DNA of 64,000 nt from Bacteroidota bacterium (GCA_023397505.1 JAEWUC010000008.1:62001-126000); one strand, 5' to 3'. Positions 17,529-28,328 are shown, counted from the first letter of the stretch. Numbers and translations: made by a program. Notes: a model not told the origin generated them from the sequence alone.

Positions 17529-18290
17529 TTGGAAAATTCAATAATAAAAACTGTTAATCTTTCGAAGACTTATAAAGTCGGAGAAATAGAAGTTACAGCA
17601 TTAAAGTCCCTTAATTTAAATATTGATAAAGGGGAATTTGTTGCGATAATGGGGGCATCCGGTTCCGGCAAATCAACATTGATGAATTTGCTGGGCTGCC
17701 TGGATACGCCAACTTCGGGCGAGTATTATCTCGATTCTATTAACACAAGTAAACTTAATAAAAATGAGTACGCCGATATTAGGAATCAAAAAATCGGCTT
17801 TGTGTTTCAGGGATTTAATTTATTGTCGCGAACTACTGCCTTAGAAAATGTAGAACTTCCTCTGATATATGACCGTGCCGAAAAAATTAAAAATAAACAC
17901 AAACAAGCAATTGAAGCTTTAAAAAAAGTCGGCCTTGCAGATAGAATACACCACATGCCAGGTCAGCTTTCCGGCGGACAACAGCAGAGGGTTGCGCTTG
18001 CGCGCGCGCTTGTTAACGAGCCGGCAATAATATTGGCCGACGAACCGACAGGAAATCTTGACAGCAAAACTTCGATCGATGTTTTCTCCTTATTCCAAGA
18101 GCTTAACGATGAAGGAATAACCATCGTAATGGTTACGCATGAAAGAGATTTCGCTTCTTTTGCCAAGAGAATCATTGAACTGCGTGACGGAAAACTAATA
18201 CGCGACTTTATTATTATAGATAGATTAAACGCAAAAGAAGAATTGGAAAAAATTAACAGCCAAAACATATTAGATGACAGCGAGGGATAA
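17529..18290 (+). CDS. MacB/LolD-type ABC transporter ATPase
   Basis: The 253-residue ATPase contains Walker A (MGASGSGKSTLMNLLG), the Q-loop (IGFVFQGFNLL), signature LSGGQQQRVALARAL, Walker B (IILADEPTGNLDSKT) and the switch His (VMVTHERD). It belongs to the MacB/LolD/FtsE-like type that drives mechanotransmission. The start is TTG with a GGAG Shine-Dalgarno; no ATG fits better. Unlike E. coli MacB, the ATPase is separate from the permease, which begins 6 bp downstream. A short C-terminal extension (NAKEELEKINSQNI) is unusual but minor. Confidence 0.95.
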   Translation: MENSIIKTVNLSKTYKVGEIEVTALKSLNLNIDKGEFVAIMGASGSGKSTLMNLLGCLDTPTSGEYYLDSINTSKLNKNEYADIRNQKIGFVFQGFNLLSRTTALENVELPLIYDRAEKIKNKHKQAIEALKKVGLADRIHHMPGQLSGGQQQRVALARALVNEPAIILADEPTGNLDSKTSIDVFSLFQELNDEGITIVMVTHERDFASFAKRIIELRDGKLIRDFIIIDRLNAKEELEKINSQNILDDSEG

Positions 18291-18296
18291 TAAGGT

Positions 18297-19514
18297 ATGA
18301 AAATAAAAATAATTTTAAAAATCGCCGTCAAAAGTATACTAAAGTCAAGAATGCGAAGTCTGCTTACCGCCTTGGGAATAATAATAGGTGTTGCCGCCGT
18401 AATAGTGATGGTTGCAATCGGCGACGGTGCTCAGTCTATCGTGGAAGACCAGATCGCTTCGCTCGGGTCAAATCTTATAATAATCACACCTGGTACTTCT
18501 ACGGTTGGCGGGGTAAGGGGCGGAGCTGGAACATTTAATAGATTTACCTTAGACGATGCCGACAAGATTAAAAAAGAAGCTACGCTAATAACCGGCGTTT
18601 CGCCGCTTGTAAGATCAGGCGGACAAGTTATAGGCGGTGTAGGTAATTGGTTTACACAAATTCAAGGAGTATCGGCAGATTATCTTGATATAAGATTATG
18701 GGAATTGGAAAACGGCGAATTCTTTACAGAACGCGATGTTTTAGCAAGAGCAAAAGTTTGCGTTCTCGGTTCCGATGTTGTAGACAATTTATTCCCGGAT
18801 GATGATCCGGTAGGAAAACAGATTAGAATAAGAAACGTACCATTCAAAGTTATCGGTGTATTAAAATCGAAGGGACAAACTTCAGTTGGAACAAGTAACG
18901 ATGATATCATTTTAGCTCCATCAAAAACGGTTCTTGATAGACTTTCCGGGGGACGGTTCATCAGTTCAATCCAAGCCAGTGCGGTTTCCAGCGAAAAAAA
19001 TCAAGAAGCACAAGAAGAACTTAGGCGCATAATGAGAGAATCGCACAAGCTTGAGTTGGGAGAAAATGATGACTTTACGATAAAAGACCAAGCGGAAATT
19101 GCCGAAGCGCAAACCGAAACAACGCGCGTATTAACATATCTTTTAGCTTCGGTTGCCGGAGTCTCCCTTATCGTAGGCGGCATAGGAATTATGAACATCA
19201 TGCTTGTTTCGGTGACAGAAAGAACAAGGGAAATAGGCATCAGACTTTCTATCGGGGCAAGGGCCTCCGATATATTAATCCAGTTTTTAGCGGAAGCTAT
19301 AGTATTAAGCTTATCGGGAGGAACAATCGGTATAGCTCTTTCATTTTTGATCACATATATATTGAACAATTACACTGATCAAACGGCATTAATTCAACCT
19401 CAAATTATAGTTATATCGTTTTGTTTTGCCGGTGCCGTTGGAATCTTTTTTGGATTTTACCCTGCAAGAAAAGCGGCGGCGCTTAACCCGATAGATGCTT
19501 TGCGATACGAGTAG
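18297..19514 (+). CDS. MacB-type ABC transporter permease
   Basis: The 405-residue permease has the MacB layout. Helix 1 (about 20-42, LLTALGIIIGVAAVIVMVAIGDGAQSIV) contains the usual 'ALGIIIGVAAVI' signature. A periplasmic domain of about 230 residues follows (VEDQIASLGSNLIIITPG onward). Three C-terminal helices (about 275-395) carry GGIGIMNIMLVSVTERTREIG and FFGFYPARKAAALNPIDALRYE. It dimerises and pairs with the upstream ATPase. The gene is followed after 67 bp by the TolC-like channel. Confidence 0.95.
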   Translation: MKIKIILKIAVKSILKSRMRSLLTALGIIIGVAAVIVMVAIGDGAQSIVEDQIASLGSNLIIITPGTSTVGGVRGGAGTFNRFTLDDADKIKKEATLITGVSPLVRSGGQVIGGVGNWFTQIQGVSADYLDIRLWELENGEFFTERDVLARAKVCVLGSDVVDNLFPDDDPVGKQIRIRNVPFKVIGVLKSKGQTSVGTSNDDIILAPSKTVLDRLSGGRFISSIQASAVSSEKNQEAQEELRRIMRESHKLELGENDDFTIKDQAEIAEAQTETTRVLTYLLASVAGVSLIVGGIGIMNIMLVSVTERTREIGIRLSIGARASDILIQFLAEAIVLSLSGGTIGIALSFLITYILNNYTDQTALIQPQIIVISFCFAGAVGIFFGFYPARKAAALNPIDALRYE

Positions 19515-19581
19515 TTCAATAATCATAAATAAATGACTGCTGTTTAGAAATTAAACCGGGATAGAACTTGGGAATCCTTAT

Positions 19582-20913
19582 ATGAAAAATAAAAATATAA
19601 TTCTTGCGCTAATATTTCTAATAAGCATTAACAACGTTAATGCACAAGAAAAAATATCTTTAAGCGATGCGATAAAAATTGCTCTTAATCAAAATACTTC
19701 TATAGTTCAAAAAACCAACAATCTACAAGTTTCGAACGCGGCAGTAAAAAGCGCCTACGGCAATCTTCTTCCGTCTTTAAGTTTGGGCGGCGGCTGGAGT
19801 TGGCAGCACATTAACAATAAAACCGGAACTGCTCAAATTGACTATCTTGGAGAAACACAAGTTATAGGCGCCTCCGAAACAGAATCAAGAAGTTATAACC
19901 TTTCTTTAGGAGGTAATATCAATTTGTTTGACGGTCTTTCATCAATATCAACAATCAGCCAAAAGAAAAATGATTTTGCGGCCGCCAAGCTTGAACTTGA
20001 AAAACTAAAGCAAGACGCAATTTTGGAAACAGTTAATCTCTTTGTAACAATTATCAATAATGAAAAATTATTACAATTCCGAAAAACAAACTATGATTAC
20101 AATGCCGGTATGCTTGATAAAATTAAAAAGATGTACGAATTGCAAACCGTGGCCGTTGTAGATCTTTATTCACAAGAATACGAAACCGCCAACGCCCAAT
20201 TAAATTATCTTCAAGCAAAAACCGATTTCGAGAAAGCAAAATTGAATTTGTTAACCTATCTCTCAAAAGATGTCGCTGCCGAATATACATTTATAATCGA
20301 CTCAACAAACCATCGAGAGTTTACCGAAGATTTAACCAACCACGCTCCTCTTTATGAGATTGCCCTTGCAAGACGAAGCGATTTACAAAGTCAGAGATTA
20401 CAAGTGGAAAATAGCGAACACCAACTTACTATTGCCAATAGCGGTTTTTATCCAACATTGTCGGGTAATTATGGTTTGTCAACCAATGCCGTTTCGCCAT
20501 CGAATTTATTTAATAGAAAGGTTTACAGTCTTGGGCTGTCCTTAAATCTCCCGATTTTTTCAAATTGGAATACTGAATATTCGGTTCAATCGGCAAAAAT
20601 TCAAATCACCAACGAAAATGAAACTTTGGGGGCGTTGGAAAGACAAATAAAAAGTGAAGTTAAAAGCGCAGTCCTGGATTTACAATTATCTAAACTCCAA
20701 ATAGACGTAACAAAAACTGCGTTAAAAGCTGCTCTGGAAACATGGAATATAAAAAAGGAAAAATATACAGTCGGCGCTACTACCTATATCGATCAACAAC
20801 AATCGTATAAAGATTATATTCAGTCCGTGAACAATAATATTTCTGCCGAATCAAATTATTTGTATAAAAGGTATGAACTTTTAAATGCTTTGGGATTACT
20901 CACTTTTGAATAG
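19582..20913 (+). CDS. TolC-family outer membrane efflux protein
   Basis: The 443-residue protein begins with a signal peptide ending at VNAQ. It has the OEP repeat pattern: ISLSDAIKIALNQNTSIVQ, long heptad helices (about 110-210) and a second repeat LYEIALARRSDLQSQRLQVEN, then YSLGLSLNLPIFSNW and a C-terminal helix. The trimer forms the outer-membrane channel and periplasmic tunnel of tripartite pumps. As the last gene of the exporter operon it completes the path across both membranes. Confidence 0.93.
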   Translation: MKNKNIILALIFLISINNVNAQEKISLSDAIKIALNQNTSIVQKTNNLQVSNAAVKSAYGNLLPSLSLGGGWSWQHINNKTGTAQIDYLGETQVIGASETESRSYNLSLGGNINLFDGLSSISTISQKKNDFAAAKLELEKLKQDAILETVNLFVTIINNEKLLQFRKTNYDYNAGMLDKIKKMYELQTVAVVDLYSQEYETANAQLNYLQAKTDFEKAKLNLLTYLSKDVAAEYTFIIDSTNHREFTEDLTNHAPLYEIALARRSDLQSQRLQVENSEHQLTIANSGFYPTLSGNYGLSTNAVSPSNLFNRKVYSLGLSLNLPIFSNWNTEYSVQSAKIQITNENETLGALERQIKSEVKSAVLDLQLSKLQIDVTKTALKAALETWNIKKEKYTVGATTYIDQQQSYKDYIQSVNNNISAESNYLYKRYELLNALGLLTFE

Positions 20914-20986
20914 TCCCTGTTTATAAAATAACGCCGAAGTTGGCAAATATAACTTTTCAATTATTCTAACTTCACTATTCTTTAGC

Positions 20987-20994
20987 TATCTTTG
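20987..20994 (+). promoter_or_regulatory. Possible Bacteroidota -7 box of glgA (TATCTTTG)
   Basis: TATCTTTG matches TAnnTTTG and lies 48 bp before the glgA start. The same octamer occurs at 2020-2027 before another gene start. No convincing -33 partner is seen. Confidence 0.35.
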
Positions 20995-21041
20995 CAAAAG
21001 AAATTTTTGTCAATTCACACAATTCTTGCGGAAAGACTTTT

Positions 21042-22523
21042 ATGAGAATTGCTTTCGCATCAAGTGAAGTTTATCCTTTCGCAAAAACGGGCGGACTCGC
21101 AGATGTAGCTGGCTCGTTACCGGTTGAGCTTGCAAAACTTGGTCACGAAGTTAAAGTGTTCATGCCGAAGTATAATACGTTCAGCGAGGAAGCGCACGGG
21201 CTTCGCTATCAATGGGATATCGGCAGTATTCCGGTACGGGTAAACGGAAATGTTTACGATGTTCATGTTCACATCACCAAATTGCCGGGTTCCGATGTTG
21301 AGATTTATTTTGTTGACTGCCCTCATTACTTTCATCGTTTTAGAATTTACACAAACGATCACGACGAAGACGAACGTTTCATTCTTTTTTCAAAAGGAAT
21401 TATTGAAATTCTTCAACATATTAAATGGGCGCCGGATATTCTTCACTGCAATGACTGGCAAACTGCATTAATTCCTATTCTGCTTAAAGAGAATTACAGC
21501 TGGGATAGGATGTTCGACAAAACCGCGACTGTTTTTACTATTCATAACATGGCTTACCAAGGCAGATTTGCGAAGGAGGCTTTTCACAAAGCAGAGATCC
21601 CAAACAAATATTTTGCTAACGGCGGGATAGGCGAATATCATTGGGGTGCAAATTTTTTAAAGACCGCTATTTATACTGCCGATATTATTAACACGGTAAG
21701 CGAAACATACGCGAGAGAGCTATTAACGGTTGAATACGGAGAAGGATTACAAGATTATCTTGCAACACGGAAAGATGATTTATATGGAATTCTTAATGGA
21801 ATAGATTACAATATTTGGGATCCCGAAACAGACAAACATCTACCCAATAAATTTTCAATTAATGATTTATCTGGCAAAGAAAAAAATAAAAAATTTCTTC
21901 TCGAACATCTTGGACTTGAATATAATGAGCGCACTCCATTAATTGCTATCATATCTCGGCTTGTTGCGCAAAAAGGTTTTGATATTATTTCATATGTTTT
22001 AAACCAGTTGATGGATTTGCCTGCACAATGGATTATACTTGGCAGTGGGGAAAAAAAATATGAAGTTATGTTCCGGCAAATCGCGGAACGACATCCGCAA
22101 AAAGTTCATTCGTACATTGGCTTCAACAACGATCTTTCTCATTTAATTGAAGCGGGAACGGATATTTTTTTAATGCCTTCGCGTTTTGAGCCGTGCGGAT
22201 TAAATCAAATTTATTCTCTTAGATACGGAACGGTTCCTGTTGTTCGAAAAACCGGCGGACTAGCAGACACCGTACTCGATTGGAACGAACATCTTGCGCA
22301 AGGCAAGGAAATAGGTACGGGATATTCTTTCGAAGATTATTCCGGAACCGCGCTGCTTCATTCCGTTGAACGAGCTATACATGACTATCATTTAAAAGAT
22401 GTTTGGAAAAAAATTCAATTCAATGGAATGAGCATGGATTATTCTTGGAAAAAATCCGCTCTAAAGTATATAGAACTATATACCAAAGCATTGGATAAAA
22501 AAACAACTACCAACACTTTGTAA
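21042..22523 (+). CDS. glgA: Glycogen synthase (GT5)
   Basis: GlgA extends alpha-1,4-glucan from ADP-glucose. Its 493 residues show the GT5 N-terminal signature SSEVYPFAKTGGLADVAGSL, with the KTGGL loop that binds ADP-glucose. TVFTIHNMAYQGRF and GILNGIDYNIWDPETDKHLP follow. The C-terminal Rossmann domain has AIISRLVAQKGFDII and PSRFEPCGLNQIYSLRYG, with the catalytic Glu and the second GGLADTV motif. It stands alone, without other glg genes. The protein is cytoplasmic. Confidence 0.96.
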   Translation: MRIAFASSEVYPFAKTGGLADVAGSLPVELAKLGHEVKVFMPKYNTFSEEAHGLRYQWDIGSIPVRVNGNVYDVHVHITKLPGSDVEIYFVDCPHYFHRFRIYTNDHDEDERFILFSKGIIEILQHIKWAPDILHCNDWQTALIPILLKENYSWDRMFDKTATVFTIHNMAYQGRFAKEAFHKAEIPNKYFANGGIGEYHWGANFLKTAIYTADIINTVSETYARELLTVEYGEGLQDYLATRKDDLYGILNGIDYNIWDPETDKHLPNKFSINDLSGKEKNKKFLLEHLGLEYNERTPLIAIISRLVAQKGFDIISYVLNQLMDLPAQWIILGSGEKKYEVMFRQIAERHPQKVHSYIGFNNDLSHLIEAGTDIFLMPSRFEPCGLNQIYSLRYGTVPVVRKTGGLADTVLDWNEHLAQGKEIGTGYSFEDYSGTALLHSVERAIHDYHLKDVWKKIQFNGMSMDYSWKKSALKYIELYTKALDKKTTTNTL

Positions 22524-22616
22524 ATTTTTGTAACAGTCCCGCAATCAATGTAACTATTTTCTCAACCTTCACGTCTCATAACCATAAAAATTAAATTTCT
22601 TTGTGGGGGGACTTTT

Positions 22617-25070
22617 ATGAAAACCAAAATCGGTTTAGTGTTAATCTGTATCTTGTTTGTTAACTCAACTATGTTTTCCTTCCCGGCATACAAACCGGGC
22701 AATCAAAAAGGCACGATTAAAGCAGTTATCCGCGACGCAAATTCAAACACTCCTATAGAATACGCAAATGTTACAATCCACAATTCGAGAGATTCTTCTT
22801 TTGTTAGCGGAACCGTTTCCGATAAAAAGGGGGAATTGGTTTTTTCGAATCTTGCCGAAGGACAGTACTATCTAAAAATAAGTTATATCGGTTACGAAAA
22901 GAAATATATTTCAAACGTTAATATCACTTCTACAAAAAACAATATTTCACTCGGAGAAATACATCTTGAAGCAGAAGATGTAAAACTTGACGCCATAAAT
23001 GTTGTGGGCGAAAGAGCCAGTGAAGAATTACATCTCGATAAAAAAGTAATTAACGTAAGTCAAAATTTAAGCGCTTCGGGTGGAACTGCACTCGACGTTT
23101 TGGAAAACCAACCGTCTGTAAAAGTTGATCAAGACGGCAATGTTTCATTAAGGGGTAATTCAAATTTTTCCGTTCAAGTTAACGGAAGACCGAGCCCGCT
23201 GCAGGGCAGCGACGCACTTCGACAAATTCCTGCCAACATGATTGATAACATTGAGCTTATTACAAATCCTTCTGCAAGATATGATGCCGAAGGTTCTGCG
23301 GGTATAATAAACATTATTATGAAGAAACAGCTTGATAACAGCACGTCGGGAGTGGTAAATGCCGGCGCAGGTTCGCGAACAAAATACAACGGCGATTTTT
23401 CGGTTAATTATAAAACCCCGGATTATTCTTTTAACGGAAGTTTTGATTACAGAAAAAACAATAATACGATGAATCAATTTTTTGATAGAACAATTTTTGC
23501 CACACAAACTTCACCTTCGATACTTTTAAGAACGGATTTGAACGGAAGATTTGAAAGAGACAGTTACAATTTAAAAGCAGGTATTGATTATAACATAAGC
23601 GAAAAGAGTACCTTGTCATATTCCGCAGCATACGGTCAATTTTCGATGCTTCGCAAATTCAATTTCAATTATATCGATTTTCAAAACAATGAACTGGGCG
23701 GCGAGAAATACAGGCTCTCGATAAATAAAGGAGATAACGATTTCGAATACTTTAATTCGGCGATATACTTTTCTCAGCAGTTCGAACCTAAAGTTGAAGA
23801 GCTTTCTTTCGAAGCAACATATACAACCGTTGATCAGCCGTCAACGCAGCAGACAACAAATTACAACACAAACAGCCGATTTATGCCCGACGGCGATGCC
23901 GTTTCAATAGATGATTTAATCAACTCAACAAAAAGAGACGACGGAAGAATCAAATTAAATTATTTTCATACGTTCGGGGAAAAATCAAAATTCGAAGCAG
24001 GTTTTCAAACAAACTTTGCGTATAGAACTTACGGCATCGAAAGCAGGATTTTTGACTTAAGCACAAATCAGTGGCAAAACAATCCGCTTGCGTCTTATAA
24101 TTTCGATTTCAGAAATAATGTCTACTCCGCTTTTGTAATGTACACAAATCAGCTGTTAGGAATTGATTATCAACTTGGTTTACGGGCCGAGCAAACAGAT
24201 CGTTTACTAAAGCAAAAAACATTAAACACGGAATTCAAATACGACAAAGTTCATCTGTTTCCTTCCTTAAATGCATCAACAAAAATTTCCGAAGAGCAAC
24301 AAATTCAATTTAGTTACAGCCGTAGAATAAACCGTCCGAACGAATTTTCATTAAACCCGTTTCCAAACATAAGCGACACTTATATTTACAGTATCGGTAA
24401 TCCCGAACTTTTACCCGAATTAACAAACTCTTTCGAATTGAACTACCAACGGTTTACACAAGCATTGTTTTTTTCTGTCCAAACATATTATAGAAATTCA
24501 GACAACTCGTGGTCACAAACCCAGACACTAGAAAGCGACGGAAGAATTAAACTATCTTTTGGCAACATTGCAAAAAGTGAAGTTTACGGCGCCGAAATTT
24601 CTTCGGGAATCACCGCCGCCCAATGGTTAAAAATAGATCCTTCTATTAATCTCTTTAATTCGGAAATCAGCGGAAGTCTTTTAAACGAGCAGCGCAGCAG
24701 AAAAATGTTTGCCTGGTCTTCAAGATTAAATACAACTATTTCTTTTTCGCCGATAACAAAATTTCAGATAATGCTTAACTACATCGGCAAACAGCAGGAT
24801 CTCCAAGCAACAATTGACCCCATTATTTTCTTAACTTTATCTTTAAAGCATGAATTCTTCGAAAGAAAATTATCAGTATCGGTTGTAGCGCAAAATCTTT
24901 TTAATGCGGGTAGATTTAATTTAACAAGCGTTGGCAATAATTTTGATTTGGTTGGAAAGATTACGCCGGAAGCGCCGGTATTGAGAATAAACTTCAGTTA
25001 TAATTTTAACAACTTTAAAAATACTTCCAAAACAGAGCGCGTGGATATAAATGTTAACGAAGGATTATAA
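22617..25070 (+). CDS. TonB-dependent receptor-like outer membrane protein
   Basis: This 817-residue protein has a signal peptide (about 1-22) and a carboxypeptidase-regulatory-like beta domain (about 33-115, AVIRDANSNTPIEYANVTI). A plug domain follows (about 125-235, SGGTALDVLENQPSVKVDQ and NIELITNPSARYDAEGSAGI), then a long beta-barrel of the OMP_b-brl_3 type. The barrel contains FSYSRRINRPNEFSLNPFPN and a C-terminal LRINFSYNFNNFK. Such receptors import large ligands or serve as outer-membrane beta-barrel proteins. No SusD partner or TonB gene is adjacent, so the ligand is unknown. A GGGGGGA ribosome site precedes the ATG, and a clear terminator follows. Confidence 0.92.
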   Translation: MKTKIGLVLICILFVNSTMFSFPAYKPGNQKGTIKAVIRDANSNTPIEYANVTIHNSRDSSFVSGTVSDKKGELVFSNLAEGQYYLKISYIGYEKKYISNVNITSTKNNISLGEIHLEAEDVKLDAINVVGERASEELHLDKKVINVSQNLSASGGTALDVLENQPSVKVDQDGNVSLRGNSNFSVQVNGRPSPLQGSDALRQIPANMIDNIELITNPSARYDAEGSAGIINIIMKKQLDNSTSGVVNAGAGSRTKYNGDFSVNYKTPDYSFNGSFDYRKNNNTMNQFFDRTIFATQTSPSILLRTDLNGRFERDSYNLKAGIDYNISEKSTLSYSAAYGQFSMLRKFNFNYIDFQNNELGGEKYRLSINKGDNDFEYFNSAIYFSQQFEPKVEELSFEATYTTVDQPSTQQTTNYNTNSRFMPDGDAVSIDDLINSTKRDDGRIKLNYFHTFGEKSKFEAGFQTNFAYRTYGIESRIFDLSTNQWQNNPLASYNFDFRNNVYSAFVMYTNQLLGIDYQLGLRAEQTDRLLKQKTLNTEFKYDKVHLFPSLNASTKISEEQQIQFSYSRRINRPNEFSLNPFPNISDTYIYSIGNPELLPELTNSFELNYQRFTQALFFSVQTYYRNSDNSWSQTQTLESDGRIKLSFGNIAKSEVYGAEISSGITAAQWLKIDPSINLFNSEISGSLLNEQRSRKMFAWSSRLNTTISFSPITKFQIMLNYIGKQQDLQATIDPIIFLTLSLKHEFFERKLSVSVVAQNLFNAGRFNLTSVGNNFDLVGKITPEAPVLRINFSYNFNNFKNTSKTERVDINVNEGL

Positions 25071-25092
25071 TATTTACATAAAAATTAAGTTT

Positions 25093-25118
25093 AAGGCGGG
25101 AAATACCCGCCTTTTTAT
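25093..25118 (+). terminator. Rho-independent terminator after the receptor gene
   Basis: Perfect stem AAGGCGGG / CCCGCCTT with loop AAATA, followed by a T-rich tract, 22 bp after the stop codon. Confidence 0.9.
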
Positions 25119-25330
25119 TTCTAAAATTTCTCTCCCTTTTTTTTAATAAAACAACATCATTTACATCTTTATTTGGCCTTGCCGCGATTTAATTAAAATC
25201 CACTTGCATTTGACCCAAATATCAAACTTATTCGTATTGGTATTTGTTGTGTGACGTAGAATTCATAGCGATTAAACTAATTTTTCTAATATGTAAATAA
25301 AATTGCGGATAATTCTTAAGGCAATAATAA

Positions 25331-28192
25331 ATGAAAACCCGTTATTGGTTATTCAGTATTTTAATCCTGCTTGTAAGCTGCTCGTATCTTTTTTATAGTT
25401 TTTACGAAGCCGAGAGACTTCGCAAAATCGATGAAGTTTATGAGCATCAAAAAATACACGGCATTCAGGCGGCAAGAAGCTTCCACGAAGTGTTCGAAAA
25501 ATATAACAGCGTATTATTCTATTTATCTAAAAGTACCGATGTTATTTTAATGAATAATCGTGGAAAGAACGAATTGGATTTACTACTGGGTGTTTTCGAA
25601 AACGAAATAAAAGGCATTACACGCGTTAACAATAAGGGAGAGATAATATACACTACTCCCTACTATCCAAACTCAATAGGTGCAGATATTTCCAAGCAGG
25701 ATCATGTTGCAAAAATTTTGAAAGATCACAAGCCGATTGTAAGCGAGGTTTTTACAGCCGTGCAAGGTTATCAAGCAATTGTAATTCATCATCCTGTATT
25801 TAAAGACGGCGTCTTCGACGGATCAATCGCTTTCTCGCTAAATTTTCAACTTATCGCAAAATACATTCTCGATGAAATTAAAATTGGGAAATCCGGTTAT
25901 GCCTGGATGATAAGCAGCAACGGCACGGAATTATACTGCTCAATACCGGGGCATGTCGGTAAATCAATTTTCGAAAATGCTGCCGAATTTCCTGAATTGA
26001 TATCACTTTCAAAAAAAATGATTGCCGGTTTGGAAGGATCTGCAACTTATGTTTATGACAAACCCGGCTCTGGTGAGGGGGCGGTACATAAAATCGCTCA
26101 TTATTTACCCGTAAAAATCAACGGTTCGTTTTGGTCGATTGCTATTACCTACACAAGAGATGAAATAACTGCCTCGCTTGTAAGTTTCCGCAATAAACTT
26201 ATTTTCATTTTTTCTCTTGTTTTTTTGGGCGGACTTCTTCTTTCGTTCTTTGGGGTTAAAGCATGGGTAATTTTAAAAGAAACCGAAGCGCGGCGTTACG
26301 CTGAAATAAATTTGCTTGAAAGCGAAAAAAGATTTGAACAATTAATAAAGGGTTTACCGCAGTTAATTTGGACCGCAACGCCGGAAGGGTTATTCGATTT
26401 TTTCAGTCCGCAGTGGGTTGAATTTACTGGAATTCAAGAAAAAGAACAGCTTGGTGATAATTGGCTGGAACAAATTCATCCGCATGATCAGACACAATTA
26501 TTAGATACGTGGAATTATTCTCTGTCAACGGGTTATGATTTTATGGCAGAATTTAGAATTCGGCGAAACGATGGCGTATATCATTGGTTTGATACGCGCG
26601 CCTTACCAATGCGCGATGCTAACGGAAAAATAGTTAAATGGTTCGGTTCGAGTACCGATGTGCAAAAAGAACGCGATATGCGAGAAGCCTTGCAGGAAAA
26701 CGAAGAGCGCTATCGATTGATTTCAACCGCCGCTTCAGACTATATGTTTTATTCAAGCCTGGAGAAAGATGGTACTTTAAAACACCGCTGGGTTGCCGGT
26801 GCATTCGAATCAATAACCGGCTATACTTTCAAAGAATACGTTGAAAGGGGCGGATGGGCAACCGCACTTCATCCCGATGATCATGAACAAGATATAAAGG
26901 ACATGCTCACGCTCAAAAGTAATAAACCATGTATTTCCGAAATAAGAACAATTACAAAAAGCGGAAAAACTGTCTGGGTGCGAGTTTATGCGTCCCCTGT
27001 TTGGGATGATAAAACAAATACACTAAAAGGAATAACGGGCGCCGTCCAGGATATTACGGAACGGAAAGTTTCTGAACAAGAACTTAAAAAATTGTATACC
27101 GCGATAGAACAAAGTCCTGCTGCCATAGTGATTACGGATATTTACGGCAAAATTGAATATGTCAATGCAATGTTCTCAAAAACAACGGGCTTTTCTCCCG
27201 AAGAAATAAAGGGAGAATTTCTTATGATTCTTAAGCCCGATAAAAATTTTAAGGATCTCAATACACAAGTATGGAATACTATTTCCAACGGAAAAGAATG
27301 GCGGGGCGAATACTTTAACGAAAAGAAAGATGGTTCTTTCTATTGGGAATCAACATTAATATCTCCTATTAAAGATGGTAAAGGAATAATTACAAACTAT
27401 CTTGCCGTTCAGGAAGATGTTACAGAGAAAAAAATTACTTTAAACGAATTAGTACTTGCAAAGGAAAAGGCAGAGGAAGCAATAAAAGTTAAAAACGTTT
27501 TCCTCGCAAACATGAGTCACGAATTACGAACACCTCTTATCGGTATATTGGGTTATTCCGAAATGTTAACCGCAGAACTTAAACAACTCGATTTGCTCGA
27601 AATGGCAATGGGCATTAGAAGATCCGGCAACCGCTTGCTTAACACACTTAATTTAATTTTGGATTTAACAAGAATAGAGTCCGACAAATTCGAATTAAAT
27701 GTAAAAACAACTAATCTTAAGAACGAAATCGAATTTGTTTATCATATTTTTTACGGAGCGGCATTGGAAAAGAAAATTAATTTTTCTATGCAATTTATTG
27801 ACCGTAGATTATATGCCAAGGTGGACGACCGAATATTTAAAATTATACTCGAAAATATTATTAACAACGCTATTAAGTTCACAAACAAGGGCAGCATTAC
27901 TATTATTGCGGGAATCGAAAAGAATGAAACAGTTTACATAGAAATTAAAGATACAGGAATCGGCATAGCAAAAGAACATCAGGATATTATTTTTGAAGAA
28001 TTCAGACAGGTAAGCGAAGGGATAAGCCGCGATTATCAAGGCACCGGACTTGGATTATCAATCACAAAAAAATATGTTGAAATATTAGGCGGAAACATAA
28101 CGGTTACAAGCGAACTTGGTATGGGTTCTTCGTTTATCCTGCGTTTTCCATTCGTTAATGAAATAGAGACTTCAATAGAAGACGAAGAATGA
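25331..28192 (+). CDS. Membrane histidine kinase with Cache and three PAS domains
   Basis: The 953-residue sensor has a first membrane helix (about 5-24), a periplasmic dCache-like domain (about 30-280, with TRVNNKGEIIYTTPYYPN and GKSGYAWMISSNGTELY) and a second helix (about 288-312). Three PAS/PAC units follow (about 330-447, 455-577 and 585-703). The dimerisation domain carries NMSHELRTPLIGILGYSEM with phospho-acceptor His730. The ATPase domain has NNAIKFTNKGSI (N box), EIKDTGIGIA and GTGLGLSITKKYV. There is no receiver domain, and no response regulator lies beside it, so the partner is elsewhere. The ligand is unknown. Confidence 0.93.
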   Translation: MKTRYWLFSILILLVSCSYLFYSFYEAERLRKIDEVYEHQKIHGIQAARSFHEVFEKYNSVLFYLSKSTDVILMNNRGKNELDLLLGVFENEIKGITRVNNKGEIIYTTPYYPNSIGADISKQDHVAKILKDHKPIVSEVFTAVQGYQAIVIHHPVFKDGVFDGSIAFSLNFQLIAKYILDEIKIGKSGYAWMISSNGTELYCSIPGHVGKSIFENAAEFPELISLSKKMIAGLEGSATYVYDKPGSGEGAVHKIAHYLPVKINGSFWSIAITYTRDEITASLVSFRNKLIFIFSLVFLGGLLLSFFGVKAWVILKETEARRYAEINLLESEKRFEQLIKGLPQLIWTATPEGLFDFFSPQWVEFTGIQEKEQLGDNWLEQIHPHDQTQLLDTWNYSLSTGYDFMAEFRIRRNDGVYHWFDTRALPMRDANGKIVKWFGSSTDVQKERDMREALQENEERYRLISTAASDYMFYSSLEKDGTLKHRWVAGAFESITGYTFKEYVERGGWATALHPDDHEQDIKDMLTLKSNKPCISEIRTITKSGKTVWVRVYASPVWDDKTNTLKGITGAVQDITERKVSEQELKKLYTAIEQSPAAIVITDIYGKIEYVNAMFSKTTGFSPEEIKGEFLMILKPDKNFKDLNTQVWNTISNGKEWRGEYFNEKKDGSFYWESTLISPIKDGKGIITNYLAVQEDVTEKKITLNELVLAKEKAEEAIKVKNVFLANMSHELRTPLIGILGYSEMLTAELKQLDLLEMAMGIRRSGNRLLNTLNLILDLTRIESDKFELNVKTTNLKNEIEFVYHIFYGAALEKKINFSMQFIDRRLYAKVDDRIFKIILENIINNAIKFTNKGSITIIAGIEKNETVYIEIKDTGIGIAKEHQDIIFEEFRQVSEGISRDYQGTGLGLSITKKYVEILGGNITVTSELGMGSSFILRFPFVNEIETSIEDEE

Positions 28193-28328
28193 GATAATCG
28201 CAAGTTTTAATTTTTGTGCTTTTGCAAAAACATCTTTTAGATTTTGGTGTGCTTTTTTAAAGTGTAAGGGGTTGGTCGTTAAAGATACCATACCTATTTT
28301 TATATCCTAAAATAAATTATTTGACAAA

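Noticed and set aside
17963..18331. 122-codon minus-strand ORF
   Set aside because: Antisense to the ABC ATPase; no independent support.
28203..28240. Hairpin TTTTTG...CAAAAA after the histidine kinase
   Set aside because: Weak A/T-only stem without a proper T run.
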